Assembly: GCA_023101725.1 (NCBI GenBank) | Contig: JALJCO010001098.1 | Span: forward strand, 1,054,001 to 1,118,000 | DNA from: Atherinomorus stipes | Taxonomy: Eukaryota; Chordata; Actinopteri; Atheriniformes; Atherinidae | Length of the DNA: 64,000 nt | Reading direction: 5' to 3' | Shown: piece by piece, positions 1 to 11,112 of the stretch | Position numbering within the stretch: the first letter of the stretch is position 1 | Layout of the letters: each line of letters begins with the position of its first letter | Notes under the pieces: model-generated | Databases searched by the model: none | What the model was told of the DNA's origin: nothing | What the model saw: only the letters and a program-made list of their open reading frames with translations | Program-made: the position numbers and the translations under genes

Positions 1-1104
1 TGTGTCGTTTTGGAGAGAAAGGACAAACTGCGGATACTTTTGCTTGCAGTCTTTGAGGAAATGCCACGTGTTCAGATGTGATGAACAGTATGTTCAGACT
101 TGATTCATCACATGACTCCCCTCCCCCCACCCCGCGCAGGGAATGGGGGAAGAAGGCGGACATGTTTAAGGGAAATGTGTTGGTTAAAAAGTGTCGAGGT
201 GGAAGACAAGAAGATTTTGGGAAGAAAGGTTTCGCATTATTTTGGAATTTACAAGTGGAGACTTGTTTTTGTTTTAAATTCTATCCTTTTATGTAAAAAT
301 GTTTTTATTTTGGGTAATTTAACTTTTCTTTTGTGAGCATACATTATTAATTGTTTAATTAGCTTTCGTTTATGAAAACTGAAGTAATATTTTATACCGC
401 ATGGATTTAGAGGATTACTTTATATCGTTTATCGAGTGACATTGTAGAGTATTTGTAACCTTGGTGTGGGGGATGGGCGCAACTGGTTAGGTAACCATGT
501 TGTGTGCTTGTTGAATTAGTTTAGTCGCTTTCACAACCAAACGTTTTAGTTTCACTTAATATTTTGTTTATTCAAAGTCTGTGTAGTGTATATTTTAAGA
601 ATTTCAAGATTGTAATATTTAGTTTAGTATTTTCAGATTATGGTTGGGGGAAATGTCTGTTTAACCGCTTTTCCCTGTGTTCACAATGCAGTTAAATTGT
701 GTTTGCTCTGGTTAACTTTGGAGGCCGAGGTCAGTGAGAGAAACTGCTGTGTCATTCAGTGGTTGGATAGCATGTGTGACCCTGCCAGAGTAAATTGTTC
801 ACTTTTCTTTTAATTTTTCTGTGATCTTTCAACCCTAAACATCGAAATCACAGTTATAGATGTCTTAACTGAATTACAGGCTTGAACGGTGCCTATTTTA
901 AAGATTTTAGATCTTAGGCCATTGAGGCCTTCCTTTTTTCCTTGGGCTTGCTTTAAGGTGTCGTCGGTCTTTGTTGCATTCATTTAGTTGTAATGTTTGT
1001 GTTAGTAAACTGAAAGTTGCTGGTTTTTTGTATTTTTCCTGTCATTTAGGCGTTTCCATCATCGAATAAATCGATTGTTGTACTCTGTATTTCAGTGCTC
1101 AAAG
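1..1104. other. 5' flank of brd2, no certain gene
   Basis: The stretch is AT-rich with no coding pattern that I trust. Short open frames near 78-336 have no recognisable domain and no codon bias. A pyrimidine-containing acceptor-like motif ending in CAG lies at about 1091-1094, just before the candidate exon at 1105. Nothing else is supported. Confidence 0.5.
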
Positions 1105-1151
1105 ATGGCGGCTGTTGCGCTCTTTCTAGAAGAAAGAAATGCGGATATTCT
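1105..1151 (+). CDS. candidate alternative first coding exon of brd2
   Basis: An ATG in the context AAAGATGGCGG opens a 15-codon reading frame (it reads MAAVALFLEERNADI) plus two bases, and ends at a strong donor, CT|GTAAGT. The leftover two bases complete a codon with the first base of brd2 coding exon 2 at 4369, so splicing would keep frame and replace the ten N-terminal residues from the main exon 1. AAGATGGCGGC is also a YY1-type element, often seen at the start of TATA-less transcripts. I do not recognise the peptide. It could equally be untranslated, part of an upstream transcript, or chance. Confidence 0.28.
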
Positions 1152-1572
1152 GTAAGTGGAGCTCGTGAGGGAGAGGCTCTCTTCAGGGGGTGCGCGTGAC
1201 CGAGTGAAAGGACCAATAGGAGACTTGGTATTTAGACTGAAAGCCCGCGTTACAGCTGTTCTGACCAATCCCTTTCGTCTCCTTGCACACGTTGACGTAA
1301 TATAATATGATAAAGAGCAGGGCGGTTTTGCTACCCTCTCTTTTTGTGAAGCATAATATGCGGGAACCAGTTACAGGCACCACATCTGTGTGACTGAATT
1401 GGAAGGACCAATTGTGTTGTGCAATATCCTTGACTGGCAGGAAAAACATGCGAATAGGTTGGCCTTAAAGATTGTTTGCGGAGTTTGAGCACCGTGTAGG
1501 CGTGGTTATTTTGACAGACATCGTGAACAGCGAATTAAATTTCAATGGGCGGAGACATCTCGAGGTAGTCTA

Positions 1573-1630
1573 TCCAATGGGGCGGATCGTTGGTCTATAA
1601 AAAACCGGGTGTAGTCGGTCAGTCGCCATT
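1573..1630 (+). promoter_or_regulatory. brd2 core promoter (CCAAT, GC box, TATA)
   Basis: CCAAT lies at about 1574-1578, followed at once by GGGGCGG and then by TATAAAAA at 1596-1603. That places the likely transcription start near 1625, about 115 bases before the first brd2 ATG at 1743. Further CCAAT motifs occur at about 1212, 1264 and 1408. The order and spacing are those of a classic RNA polymerase II promoter. The exact start site is inferred. Confidence 0.55.
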
Positions 1631-1742
1631 TCAACCTAGTAAAAAGCAGGGACTTCGCTGTGGCGGGGAGCGGAGCATACAGACGACCGGAGACGGATCC
1701 TGGTTTTGAGTCTTTCTAAAAACAGAATCCGGATCCATCCTG

Positions 1743-4700
1743 ATGGAAATGGCTGTTAACCCGCCGCTTGACAGGTATCTACCGGTAAAACTGACTCTCA
1801 ACTTTCCATCAGAGGGATTATTTTAAGGTTCTCATGGTTTATTTTCTTTATATCGGTGCTGCCTGTGTGTGGTGTAATACGCTCGGAAAAGAAACTGGAC
1901 ACTGGATATTCCACGGGGATAAGTTGGAGTCATTGAAGCTATTAAAAGCGTCTTGTATCTACAAGGAAAAAAAAAACAAACATTTTTGAGTTGAGCAAGC
2001 TGCGATTGTTGATCGCGCTGTACCGGCGCCATCTTCGGGGCGCCCCTGCCGTTGGCCGCTTTCGCAGCTTGGTAGTCGGCGTTAGCATAGCTAGCGTTAG
2101 CCACGCAGACCAAAGCTTTTACATGACGGATGCAGTCGTCAGTCTGCCTCGTTTGGTCTGAAATCAATCTCTGGCAAAGTCACTACAGATTTTTCCCCCC
2201 ACCATTAAAATAAAATATATTATGCCTTTTAGAGAATGACAAAAGTGCCATAATGTAATGTTTTCCATGTTGATGTTTACATGTCTGCAAATTGAGTTAA
2301 ATCAGAGGGAAATGTTTAGATAAGTGTTTCCACAGATGAGATAGCACGGCAGAAGTACGTCTCTTCTTCTTGGCCGGTTTGTTGTGGTAGCCATGTGGCG
2401 GCCAGGGGTTGTTGTCATCCTACATCCTGCGTTTGCACAACGGCAGCTTCCGTTACCAGCCCTCACTCACATTGTTCCGCTATCACTCAGTGTTTGCAAA
2501 CGACTATCGGACACCGTTGTTAAAAGCAGTTGCCTGTATTTTTAAAGCAAACCTTGAGAGGTTAAGTTAGTGTTGTGTGTTTAAGTGGTTGCCTGGTTAC
2601 AGGTCTCAATGTCACTCAAGTCAGACTACATGGGGTCTTTCTTGGTCGTAGAAGTTACCTTTTATCATGCTAAGGCCTTTACGAATGTACCTTTTTTTCT
2701 CTCCAGTTTTGTTTTTATACATTTTATTTATGTAAAACGTTGATTCTTAATTTGATTCACCAGCCTGTCAATTTTGATTTCAAAGCTAACATTTATGTTT
2801 AGTATTGTTTCTTTTTATGTAAATGATTACTTTTCTTTTTAATAATAAAGTACACTAACTGTCAAATGAGTTTCCAAAAGTTGTATCATTCAAGATGACT
2901 TATCAAGATATTAATCATGCATATTATCCAATATTTCTTGGTTATATTAATAAATTAAGTTAATTCTTTTTTATGGTACACTATTAAAACCATTTAAGTT
3001 ACATTTGAGATTCTTATTACTTATGTTGACTAGATGTGTAAGAAAACTTGTGTGTATAATTTTGAAAGAAGTTGAATAAAATGAGCAGCGGATGTATTGT
3101 TTTCCAGCAGATGACCCAAGTAGATGCATGGTGAGTTCAGACTGGATTGAGAGGGCGACAAAAAAAAAAAAAAAATCAATTTGGTGTAGAGAAAATGCAC
3201 TGAAGTCACTGTGTATGCAATGCTGAGACAATTTCACAGCTGGTTTTTAAGTAATCTACAAATTACCTGGGAGTAAGTTTGAAACATTTTCAAACATTTG
3301 TGGCTTCATGTTAATTGTTGCCACCGAAGAAGTATTAACAGCGCACGCTACATTAAACTGTCAAATTGAGCTTTTTTTTTTTTAATAGTAACTGAACAGA
3401 GAAGTTATCTGGAAGTCAAAAGTATATAATACCGATAAAAGTACTTTTTGACTTCATTTTGATTGCTAATTTTACTAAGTTAGCTGTTTCAAATGAACCT
3501 CACTTTTGTCCTGCAAAATTTGATTTAGTAGACATGGGAAATGGTGCTTTATGTTCTTGTCTTGAGTTTCCAGGACGGGTAATTTTTCCTTTTTTTTTGG
3601 TGCTGGTCTTTCCATACAAGACCTAAACTGCATATAGCAGGCATCTCTCCTGTCTGCCCTGAAGGAATCTGCTGGAGGAATGATTAACAAACCCCCTCTG
3701 CTAGTCATGGTGTGACAAGTCAGGAGTAAATCTCATTATCTTGTATAACACTGAATGACATTTTGGTCAAGATGGCATAAATGACTTTCTCAGAGCATGC
3801 ATCGGGTCATCTGATGGAAAATTTGTATATGTCATTACTGTATCATGGCAGCTGAAACTCCACCCACAATGCTTAGGAAGTTTTTTTCCACACAGAAGTA
3901 GGGGGTGGGAGGTGGAGTCAAAGCCGGTGTAGTTGGCTGGGGAGATAAAGGTAGAAGAGGAAGTGGCAGTTGTGCCTGTTCTGAGCCGAGTGCTGATTTA
4001 GCAAACGTACACTCAAAATCAGATCAGTGGTCGCTGAGGCTGCGTCTACGCGGCAGGGCAAGTGTTATCAGTGTGTGCGCCAGAAAGGGAACTGCTCTTA
4101 GAAATGTTAATAAATATTCCAGATTTTTAAGAACTGGAAGCTCAACATTTTAGTTATTTGTAATTCTTGGGTGACCTGAGATCTAACAATATATAGTACA
4201 ATATTTAAAAAATTAGTATTAATTACTATTTTGCATCCCTGCAATAGCTGCTGTATGAAAAAGTGAACGGTTTAAGGGTCTTTGTTGTGCCAGGAGTAGT
4301 GTTCACGATGGGACATCCCTGTAAATCCCAAACCATAGTTTATTGTTTCTGAACTGTGCTTCCCACAGCTCTCATTCTGGGATTGAGGTCGGCCTCATGG
4401 GAGTCATGATGGACCACACATCTGGCACAGCTGGAAAGCGCATCCGAAAACCCTCACTGCTCTATGAGGACTTTGAGAGTCCCGGGCTTCCTCTCAGTCA
4501 GATGATCCATTCAGGGCCCCCACAACCACTGGTAAAAGACCCCAACCGACAAGGGAGGATGACCAACCAACTCCAGTTCCTCCAGAAAGTTGTGCTCAAA
4601 GCTTTGTGGAGGCATCACTTCGCCTGGCCTTTCCATGAACCCGTGGATGCTGCCAAACTAAACCTGCCTGTGAGTATGACCGTTAAGAATCTTGAGATTT

Positions 4701-7700
4701 TTGAAGAAACCAAACGTTTCTTAACATTTCTATAAAGGTCAGATAAAAGCTATTTGAGCTTCACAAGTTTTTTTTTTTCCAGTTATTATTTATAAAATAA
4801 GTCCTGAAAGCATCTCTCTCTTTCCAGGACTATCATAAGATCATAAAAACCCCCATGGATATGGGCAGCATTAAGAAGAGATTGGAGAATAACTTCTACC
4901 GCAGTGCGAGTGAGTGCATGCAGGACTTCAACACCATGTTCACCAACTGCTACATTTATAATAAGGTAGGTAATCCTGTGTATGTGCTCTAGGAATATTT
5001 AATATTCTACGAAAACTCACAATTAGGGTCGATACTGAAAGATATATTCTTATCAGCCGATGGCCGATACAACCTGCTGATATACAGTATATAGTATACA
5101 ATAAAAATAAATTTTGTATAACTTTATATATTTAAAAAGAACAAATCACATCTGCCAACAAACTTGACACATTGGCGATGCCAATACCAGCAAATATCGG
5201 CTGCCCAATGCATCGGTCTGTCCTTACCATTAGCAATTATATTGGTTGCCTGGGTGCTGGGACTCAGTGGCTACTGGGAAACCTTTTTCTTTTTTACTGA
5301 TGTAACCATTTATTGCATCTTCTTATTTTGCAGCCAACGGATGACATAGTCCTAATGGCTCAGTCTCTGGAGAAGGCATTCCTGCAGAAAGTGGCACAGA
5401 TGCCCCAGGAGGAGTTGGAACTGGCTCCTCCCCCTCCACGGAGCAAAACGTCTAAATCTGGCAAAAAAGGCAGAAATTATGCATGTGAGCAGACACACAT
5501 CAAGTTTTTCCATACACCAAATTATATTCTTGTATTTACACATTTATATTTATTTATATTTCATGGAAAGTTTATTTATTTTTTTCTCCTACTCTCTTCC
5601 TCCTTTCCCAGTTTCTGGAGGAGTGACAACGGCTCATCAAGTTCCAGCCGTCTCCCAGTCTGCATACTCGCCGCCCACCCCGGAAACCCCTGACTCCATT
5701 CTCTCCACCCCTCCACAAACAATTTTGACCAAGAGCATGATCCCCATGCTTCCATCTGAACAGAGCATCCCCACTATCACAAGCCTGCCCCCCACACAGC
5801 CCACTGCAAAGGTAATCTTAATTTTTCTTAATGTAAGTTCGAGTAAACTGATTAAATAAAGGTCGTTCGCTCTGACTGACGCTCACCGTCTTCTCTACAA
5901 TCACAGAAAAAAGGTGTAAAGCGGAAAGCGGACACAACCACCCCAACCACAGTAGCCATGCCCATTATGAGCACCATGGGAGTCAGCGGTATCGGTCTGG
6001 GCATGGGAGGGGGACATGACTCCCCCCTCACTCTCACCTCGCTGGGAATGGACCACAGCAACAGTCTGGGGATGAGCCAAGCCCTCAGCCTCAGCCAGGG
6101 GATGGGATGGGCATGGGCATGGGCATGGGGATGGGGATGGGCAGCGGCGCGATGATGATGGGAACCAAAGCATCGGCGGCGAGCAGGAGAGGCGTGAGCG
6201 GACGGCCCATCAAGCCTCCCAAGAAAGACTTGCCAGATTCCATCCTGCCGACGCCGGTGCGCCGCAGCAAGCTGAGCCCGCAGCTGCGCTACTGCAGCGG
6301 GGTCCTGAAGGAGCTGCTGTCCAAGAAGCATGCGGCGTACGCCTGGCCGTTTTACAAGCCGGTCGATGCCGCGTCGCTCGGCCTTCACGACTACCATGAC
6401 ATCATTAAACAGCCTATGGACCTCAGCACCATCAAGGTATTTGCTCTAATGCATGTTAGAACATGCTAGAATGTTTTTTTTGTCTTGTACTGAACTGCAT
6501 CAACAGTTTATAATATTTGCTCAAATTTTGTTTTGCATTTCAGAGGAAGATGGACAGCAGAGAGTACCACGACTCCCAGCAGTTCTCTGCTGATGTCAGA
6601 CTTATGTTCTCCAATTGCTACAAGTACAACCCCCCTGATCATGATGTGGTTTCCATGGCGAGAAAACTCCAGGTAACCTGCTTATTTCAGTGAAAGGATT
6701 TATTGTTGTGGCTTTTAGTTTGAGCTGCTAGTTTCCTCTTTTCTTTGCAGCCTCAGATCATAATTCTTCTTTTTTTTAACTGGCTGACTCACACACATTG
6801 TTCTCCTTCTAGGATGTGTTTGAGTTCTGCTTTGCTAAGATGCCAGATGAGCCTCCAGCACCACCAAGCTCCTCATCGTCGTCCTCCTCCTCTTCATCCT
6901 CATCTGAGAGCGAGCTGAGCAGTGATAGCGAAGACAGCGAGAGCAGCCCGAGCTCTGACTCTGAGGAGGAGAGGGCGAACCGGCTGGCAGAGCTGCAGGA
7001 ACAGGTTTGTTCTTATCTGTATGCCTACAACCCACATGCTCACCTAAAGCTTGCTTTAGGTACTAATGTTGCTTTCATTTCTGCTTTTCTTAGCTAAAAG
7101 CCGTGCACGAGCAGCTCACTGCGCTGTCCCAGGGCCCCATAGTCAAACCCAAGAGAAAGAAGGAGAAAAAGGACAAGAAAAAGAAGAAAAAGGTGGAAAA
7201 AGATAAACATCGGAGGATAGATGATGACCTGCCTTCAATCAAACCACCTAAAGCCCCCAAAATCACCAAGACTCCCAAACCTAAGACTAATAAAGCAATC
7301 GGATGTCCTGTCATGCCGGTTAAAAAGACTCAGAGCAAGAAAAACAACAAGAGCAAGTGAGTACTGACATCTGCTGGACAACGTAGGAACTGAACGCATT
7401 AGTAAATATTTAAACCTCTCCTTCATCATTCTTATAATCCCGTCTTTTCTGGTTTTCCTTCAGATCCAAAAAGGCCAGCATGATGTTCAACATGCCCCAG
7501 ACGATGCACGACCCCATCGTGAGCCACTTCGACTCCGATGAAGAGGAGGACACCGCACCGATGTCGTACGACGAGAAGCGCCAGCTCAGCCTGGACATCA
7601 ACAAGCTGCCGGGCGAAAAGCTGGGCCGCGTGGTTTACATCATCCAGTCCCGAGAGCCATCGCTGCGAGACACCAACCCCGAGGAGATCGAGATCGACTT

Positions 7701-8390
7701 CGAGACGCTGAAGCCGTCAACGCTGAGGGAGCTGGAGAGATACGTCATGACGTGTCTGAGGAAGAAACCCCGTAAGCCATATGGTGAGGAGTTAATGAAA
7801 CCTTAAAGTCTTACGTCCATAATTGGGCAGATGAGCTTTTTCAGCCTTTTGAACAAAGCGAAAAGCTTCAGCAAATTAGTGGCCTTTAAGTTTTCAACCC
7901 TCACTCTTTTTGACTTTTTACAAATTTTCATAAATTTGTCAAGTATCTCGATTTGTTTAGTTATCTTTAATGTTTTTGTTTGTATGCAGCGAATAAAAAG
8001 AACAGTGCTGGCAAATCACGCGAAGAGCTCGCTCTGGAGAAACAGCTGGAGCTTGAGAGAAGGCTGATGGACGTCAGCGGTCAGCTCAACTCTGGGAAGA
8101 AGCCTCCAAAGACCAAACGTAAGACCGCCATGCTCTTTACTTTTAAGCTGTAGTAAAATGTACTAATCAAAGTATTAATCTGTATATTTATACAGAACAA
8201 AATGTCAGATATAATGGATGTGCATCGCATGATCTTGACGATGTTTTGTTTGTTTATTGTAGCTGAGAAAGCAGCATCAGAGACCCACACCCAGCCATCA
8301 CGTCTCAGTGCCAGCAGCTCCTCCTCAGACTCCTCTTCATCGTCCTCTTCGTCGTCATCCTCGGACACGAGCGAATCAGACTCTGGTTGA
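1743..8390 (+). CDS. brd2: bromodomain-containing protein 2 (BET family), 12 coding exons
   Basis: BET proteins bind acetylated histone tails and recruit transcription machinery in the nucleus. Coding exons: 1743-1774, 4369-4669, 4828-4965, 5334-5484, 5612-5811, 5907-6436, 6544-6672, 6813-7004, 7094-7356, 7464-7783, 7990-8118, 8263-8390. All introns are GT-AG and phases join cleanly except inside exon 6. The total is 837 codons if one missing base there is allowed. Bromodomain 1 has the WPF shelf at residues 97-99 and the acetyl-lysine-binding Asn at 156 (YNKPTDD). Bromodomain 2 has WPF from about 421 and Asn at about 480 (YNPPDHD). An acidic Ser-rich stretch, a Lys-rich basic motif (7153-7205), the ET domain (about 680-752, from [20 protein letters not shown]) and a terminal poly-Ser tail ending SDSG follow. 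The start at 1743 ([10 protein letters not shown]) fits the phase of exon 2. Family and order are unmistakable. Which teleost paralogue this is cannot be told. Confidence 0.96.
1775..4368 (+). other. brd2 intron 1
   Basis: This 2.6 kb intron separates the ten-codon first exon from bromodomain 1. Most of it is AT-rich. A GC- and G-rich island at about 3895-4100 stands out and contains a candidate cassette exon, listed separately. The open frame at 1832-2167 (minus) has no recognisable domain. Confidence 0.7.
3896..3950 (+). other. brd2: candidate alternative (poison) exon in brd2 intron 1
   Basis: A good acceptor (pyrimidine tract then CACAG, ending 3895) and a donor (AAAG|GTAGAA at 3950/3951) frame 55 bases. 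Joined to exon 1 (phase 2), the frame reads about eleven codons and then meets TAG at 3930-3932, so inclusion would truncate BRD2 after about twenty residues. From memory, vertebrate BRD2 has a conserved alternative exon with a premature stop in this early part of the gene. Other donors further into the G-rich island are possible. This is a prediction from splice motifs only. Confidence 0.35.
5020..5230. repeat. dispersed repeat with ATCGGC-type motifs in brd2 intron 3
   Basis: The stretch carries GGTCGATACTGA, GCCGATGGCCGATA, then an AT-rich centre, then CCAATACCAG, AATATCGGCTGCC and GCATCGGTCTG. Paired, roughly inverted GCCGAT/ATCGGC motifs flanking an AT-rich core are typical of a short non-autonomous element common in fish genomes. 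No clear target duplication was found. Confidence 0.4.
5907..6436 (+). other. brd2: brd2 coding exon 6, frame broken by one base at 6104-6107
   Basis: The exon opens in frame with [13 protein letters not shown] and stays in frame to a run of ATGGGC/ATGGGG hexamers. At 6102-6106 the unit is ATGGG directly followed by ATG at 6107, so one base of the hexamer is missing. Unshifted, the frame runs into stops near 6153. One base later it continues through a Met-Gly repeat into the linker ([13 protein letters not shown]) and bromodomain 2. With one base restored the exon is 531 bases (177 codons) and the total frame closes. No intron fits. The simplest reading is a sequencing error in a low-complexity tract, though a real allele cannot be excluded. 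Confidence 0.9.
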
Positions 8391-10104
8391 AAGATGGACT
8401 GTTTCCATGTTAAAGGGGTCACGTGACCCCGGGTTTTCCTTCTCCCCCTCAAGTGGACTGAACTGTTGCAGAGCTACTGACGATGGAGCTGCAGGACGGG
8501 TCCGCAAAGACCAGCAGAACTGGTCCGACTCGTCTTGTCAAAGCCAGATAGAGAGAGATGGGGCTCTCCCTGAGCTCAGCTCGTCCATCCAGTCCCAGAA
8601 AAGCAGCGGATGGATGTGAGGGGAGGCGGCTGATGGCAGCCGTTCACGGGCGGAGCGAGGGAATCTCCATCTCCTTCAAATAAAGATCGAAGCATACGTG
8701 GAGGGATAAGGGTGCTACTGCCAGAATATGTCTAATTTCTGGAGATTTTTTTTTCCCTTCTTACCATGCTCCCTGTCTTTATGCTGTATAGATGAGGTGT
8801 ACAGTTATATAAATATCTATCTTTCTTTTATAAAGAAGCATTTTACGGAGCTAATTTATTCCCTCATTGCGGGGAAGATTGAACTGGCGTGGGCAGAGTT
8901 GTGTGTTTTTAGTTTTTTTCTTTCTTTTTCTGGCGTGATAAAGAGGGGAACTGAGTTTGTATGTGCGTTGGTATGAATGTGTCATGTATTTGTTTGCATG
9001 TGTGAGCGTGAGATCCGGCACCACAAGTGCATCCTTGTGAAAGATCCTCATAGTTTTGACGCAGGCGCTGGGAAATGGCTCTGCACGCAGAAGCACCTTG
9101 GTTCAGTAGAAAACAGAATGCATGCAATACAGAGGAGCCGACGACTCGCGTCGACTTCACCGCATCGACTTCACCGCATCCTCGTGTCCTCAGTGTACAG
9201 GAATGTGTCATAGTTACAGTTTCTACGTAGATATTTCTGTTCCCATGTCGGCTGTTTTTTGTTTTTTTTCCACCTATTAAAAGTTTCTATAAACATGTTC
9301 TTTTTTTTTTTTATTTCTTTGTGACCAATCTGCTAATAAATTGTGAGGACGTGTCTTGTCCACTCACCTGTGCCCAAATAACATCTCATTGTTTTGATTT
9401 CTTCAGTCATGAAATGACTGCAAGGTAAAAAGATAAACAGATTCTTACATCAGGATTTGTACGTTTTGTTGTGTCACTAAATCTAAAGAATGAGGCCTTT
9501 AAGATCTTTGGCAGCTGAAAGTTTAGTTTTGTGTTTTTAAATTTGTTTTCTTATTCGTGTGATTAACAGCGGTAGTAATGGCAGGTTGGGAAGCTGTTAG
9601 CTGTGGAGACATTTTTCTCATTACTGGCAAGTCAACAGTCATGTTGGAAACATGGAAGTGGTTTATTAAACTGGCATTCAGTAGACAGTAGATGGTTTAA
9701 TGTTCTAATGATGCACTGTTTTGGTGGTACTACTAAACTTCATTTTAAGTGTGTTTTTTTGTTTTGAGAAATCAGCTGTGGCTTGAGATCTGAGTATTGT
9801 TTGTCTACGAGTTATTTATTTAGGAGGATTTTGAAGGAGATGCTTGTTTTATGGCATTAAAAGCAAAAGGTTTTTAGTCAGTCAAATATGCACAGATTAA
9901 CTGTCAAGATTGTAGAAGTGTACATATTTTACAGTCTTATCTTTTGAGCATTTTGTTTTCCTCTAGGAGCTTAGATTTCTTATGATTCCTTTGCTTGCCT
10001 GTTTAGGAATCAGTACTCCAGACGTCGATCTTTCTCCTCTGAAGTTTGTCAGAAATCGAAATGCCTCTGTACTTCTTTCATCTGAACATCTGTACATAAA
10101 TAAA
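8391..10104 (+). other. brd2 3' untranslated region (extent uncertain)
   Basis: No coding pattern follows the stop at 8388-8390. Possible polyadenylation signals are AATAAA at 8679-8684, AATAAA at 9335-9340 and AATAAA at 10099-10104, with ATTAAA near 9275. T-rich tracts follow the 9275 signal. Use of several of these sites would give transcripts with 3' ends of about 0.3, 0.95 and 1.7 kb. Which are used cannot be told from sequence. Confidence 0.45.
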
Positions 10105-11060
10105 GCGAGATATGTTCATCTTTTCACTGACTGGTGATATTTCATTTACAGATGATTTAATTCACTCATGAAACATGAATTAGTTAGCTGGGCACTGTGG
10201 GAATGAATAAAATTGTGTGAAAATTCACCAGAAAAAGATGAATAAATGAAGATTATTCTAATATTTTTTGTTTTATTTAGTAAATTTATGAAATCCACAT
10301 TTTATTTTGCTATCAATAATCAGTAATTACACTGGTCTATTAATCTAAATATTCTTCAAATACTTTGAGAACTTATAAAATGTTAAATAGGTACGTTGAC
10401 ACGTACAGATAAACATCACATTAGTTTCACCTGTTAACAACTTTTTTCTCTTTTTTTTAAATTATTGTTTTCATTGAAAGTAGCCACCATCCAGCAGTTG
10501 GTTGAGATGAAAACTTTAACTTAGTAATTGGTAATTAAATAATCAGTAGAATGTGTATGATAATATATGATTTATAACATAAAACAGGACTTGATAATAT
10601 GAAATAGGTATTTTTCTCCCAAAATAGTGGTTTAAACTTAAAAGTACATTCTTCCTGTTCTTTTAAACAGATTTTATGGATTTATCACTCATTTGTTAAT
10701 GTGACATAAGATTATAAAAAGATTTGCAGCTTAAAACATGGTGCAGATACTTCACTATCAAGGAGTTATTGGTCTGGATGAAAGTGGACCTGAAAGATAG
10801 TGTGACGGTACAAACAATGAGTAAGGATTAAGCTGAAGGCAGGTATTTAAAATAATTTCACCTCCTTTTAAAGATGCTTTCTTAATCATGGCATGAAGCT
10901 AAAATGTCTAAAAAATGAACTCTAGTTAAACAAACACGGATCTTTGGCCATTAATGAACACTAAAATAAATGATTTTTTACTTGCTTATTTATTTAATTT
11001 ATTTATCAGTCTTTGATACTAAATAATAAAAACTCTGATAGCTGAAGGTTACTATCTGCC
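10105..11060. other. intergenic, brd2 to hsd17b8
   Basis: AT-rich sequence. I see no gene, RNA or mobile element in it. Confidence 0.6.
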
Positions 11061-11112
11061 ATCTAGTGGTCGAACCGGAAACTACAACAACATAAAAACC
11101 ATCATGGCGGCC
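11061..11112 (+). promoter_or_regulatory. hsd17b8 proximal promoter / start region
   Basis: There is no TATA box in the usual place. An ETS-type ACCGGAA lies at 11074-11080, and ATCATGGCGGCC at 11101-11112 is a YY1-like element that includes the start codon. The start site probably lies within about 50 bases of the ATG. This arrangement is usual for housekeeping metabolic genes. Assignment is by motif and position only. Confidence 0.4.

Noticed and set aside
5852..6397. Long minus-strand open frames opposite brd2 exon 6
   Set aside because: They mirror GC-rich coding sequence and a hexamer repeat on the true strand, with no domain and no splice context.
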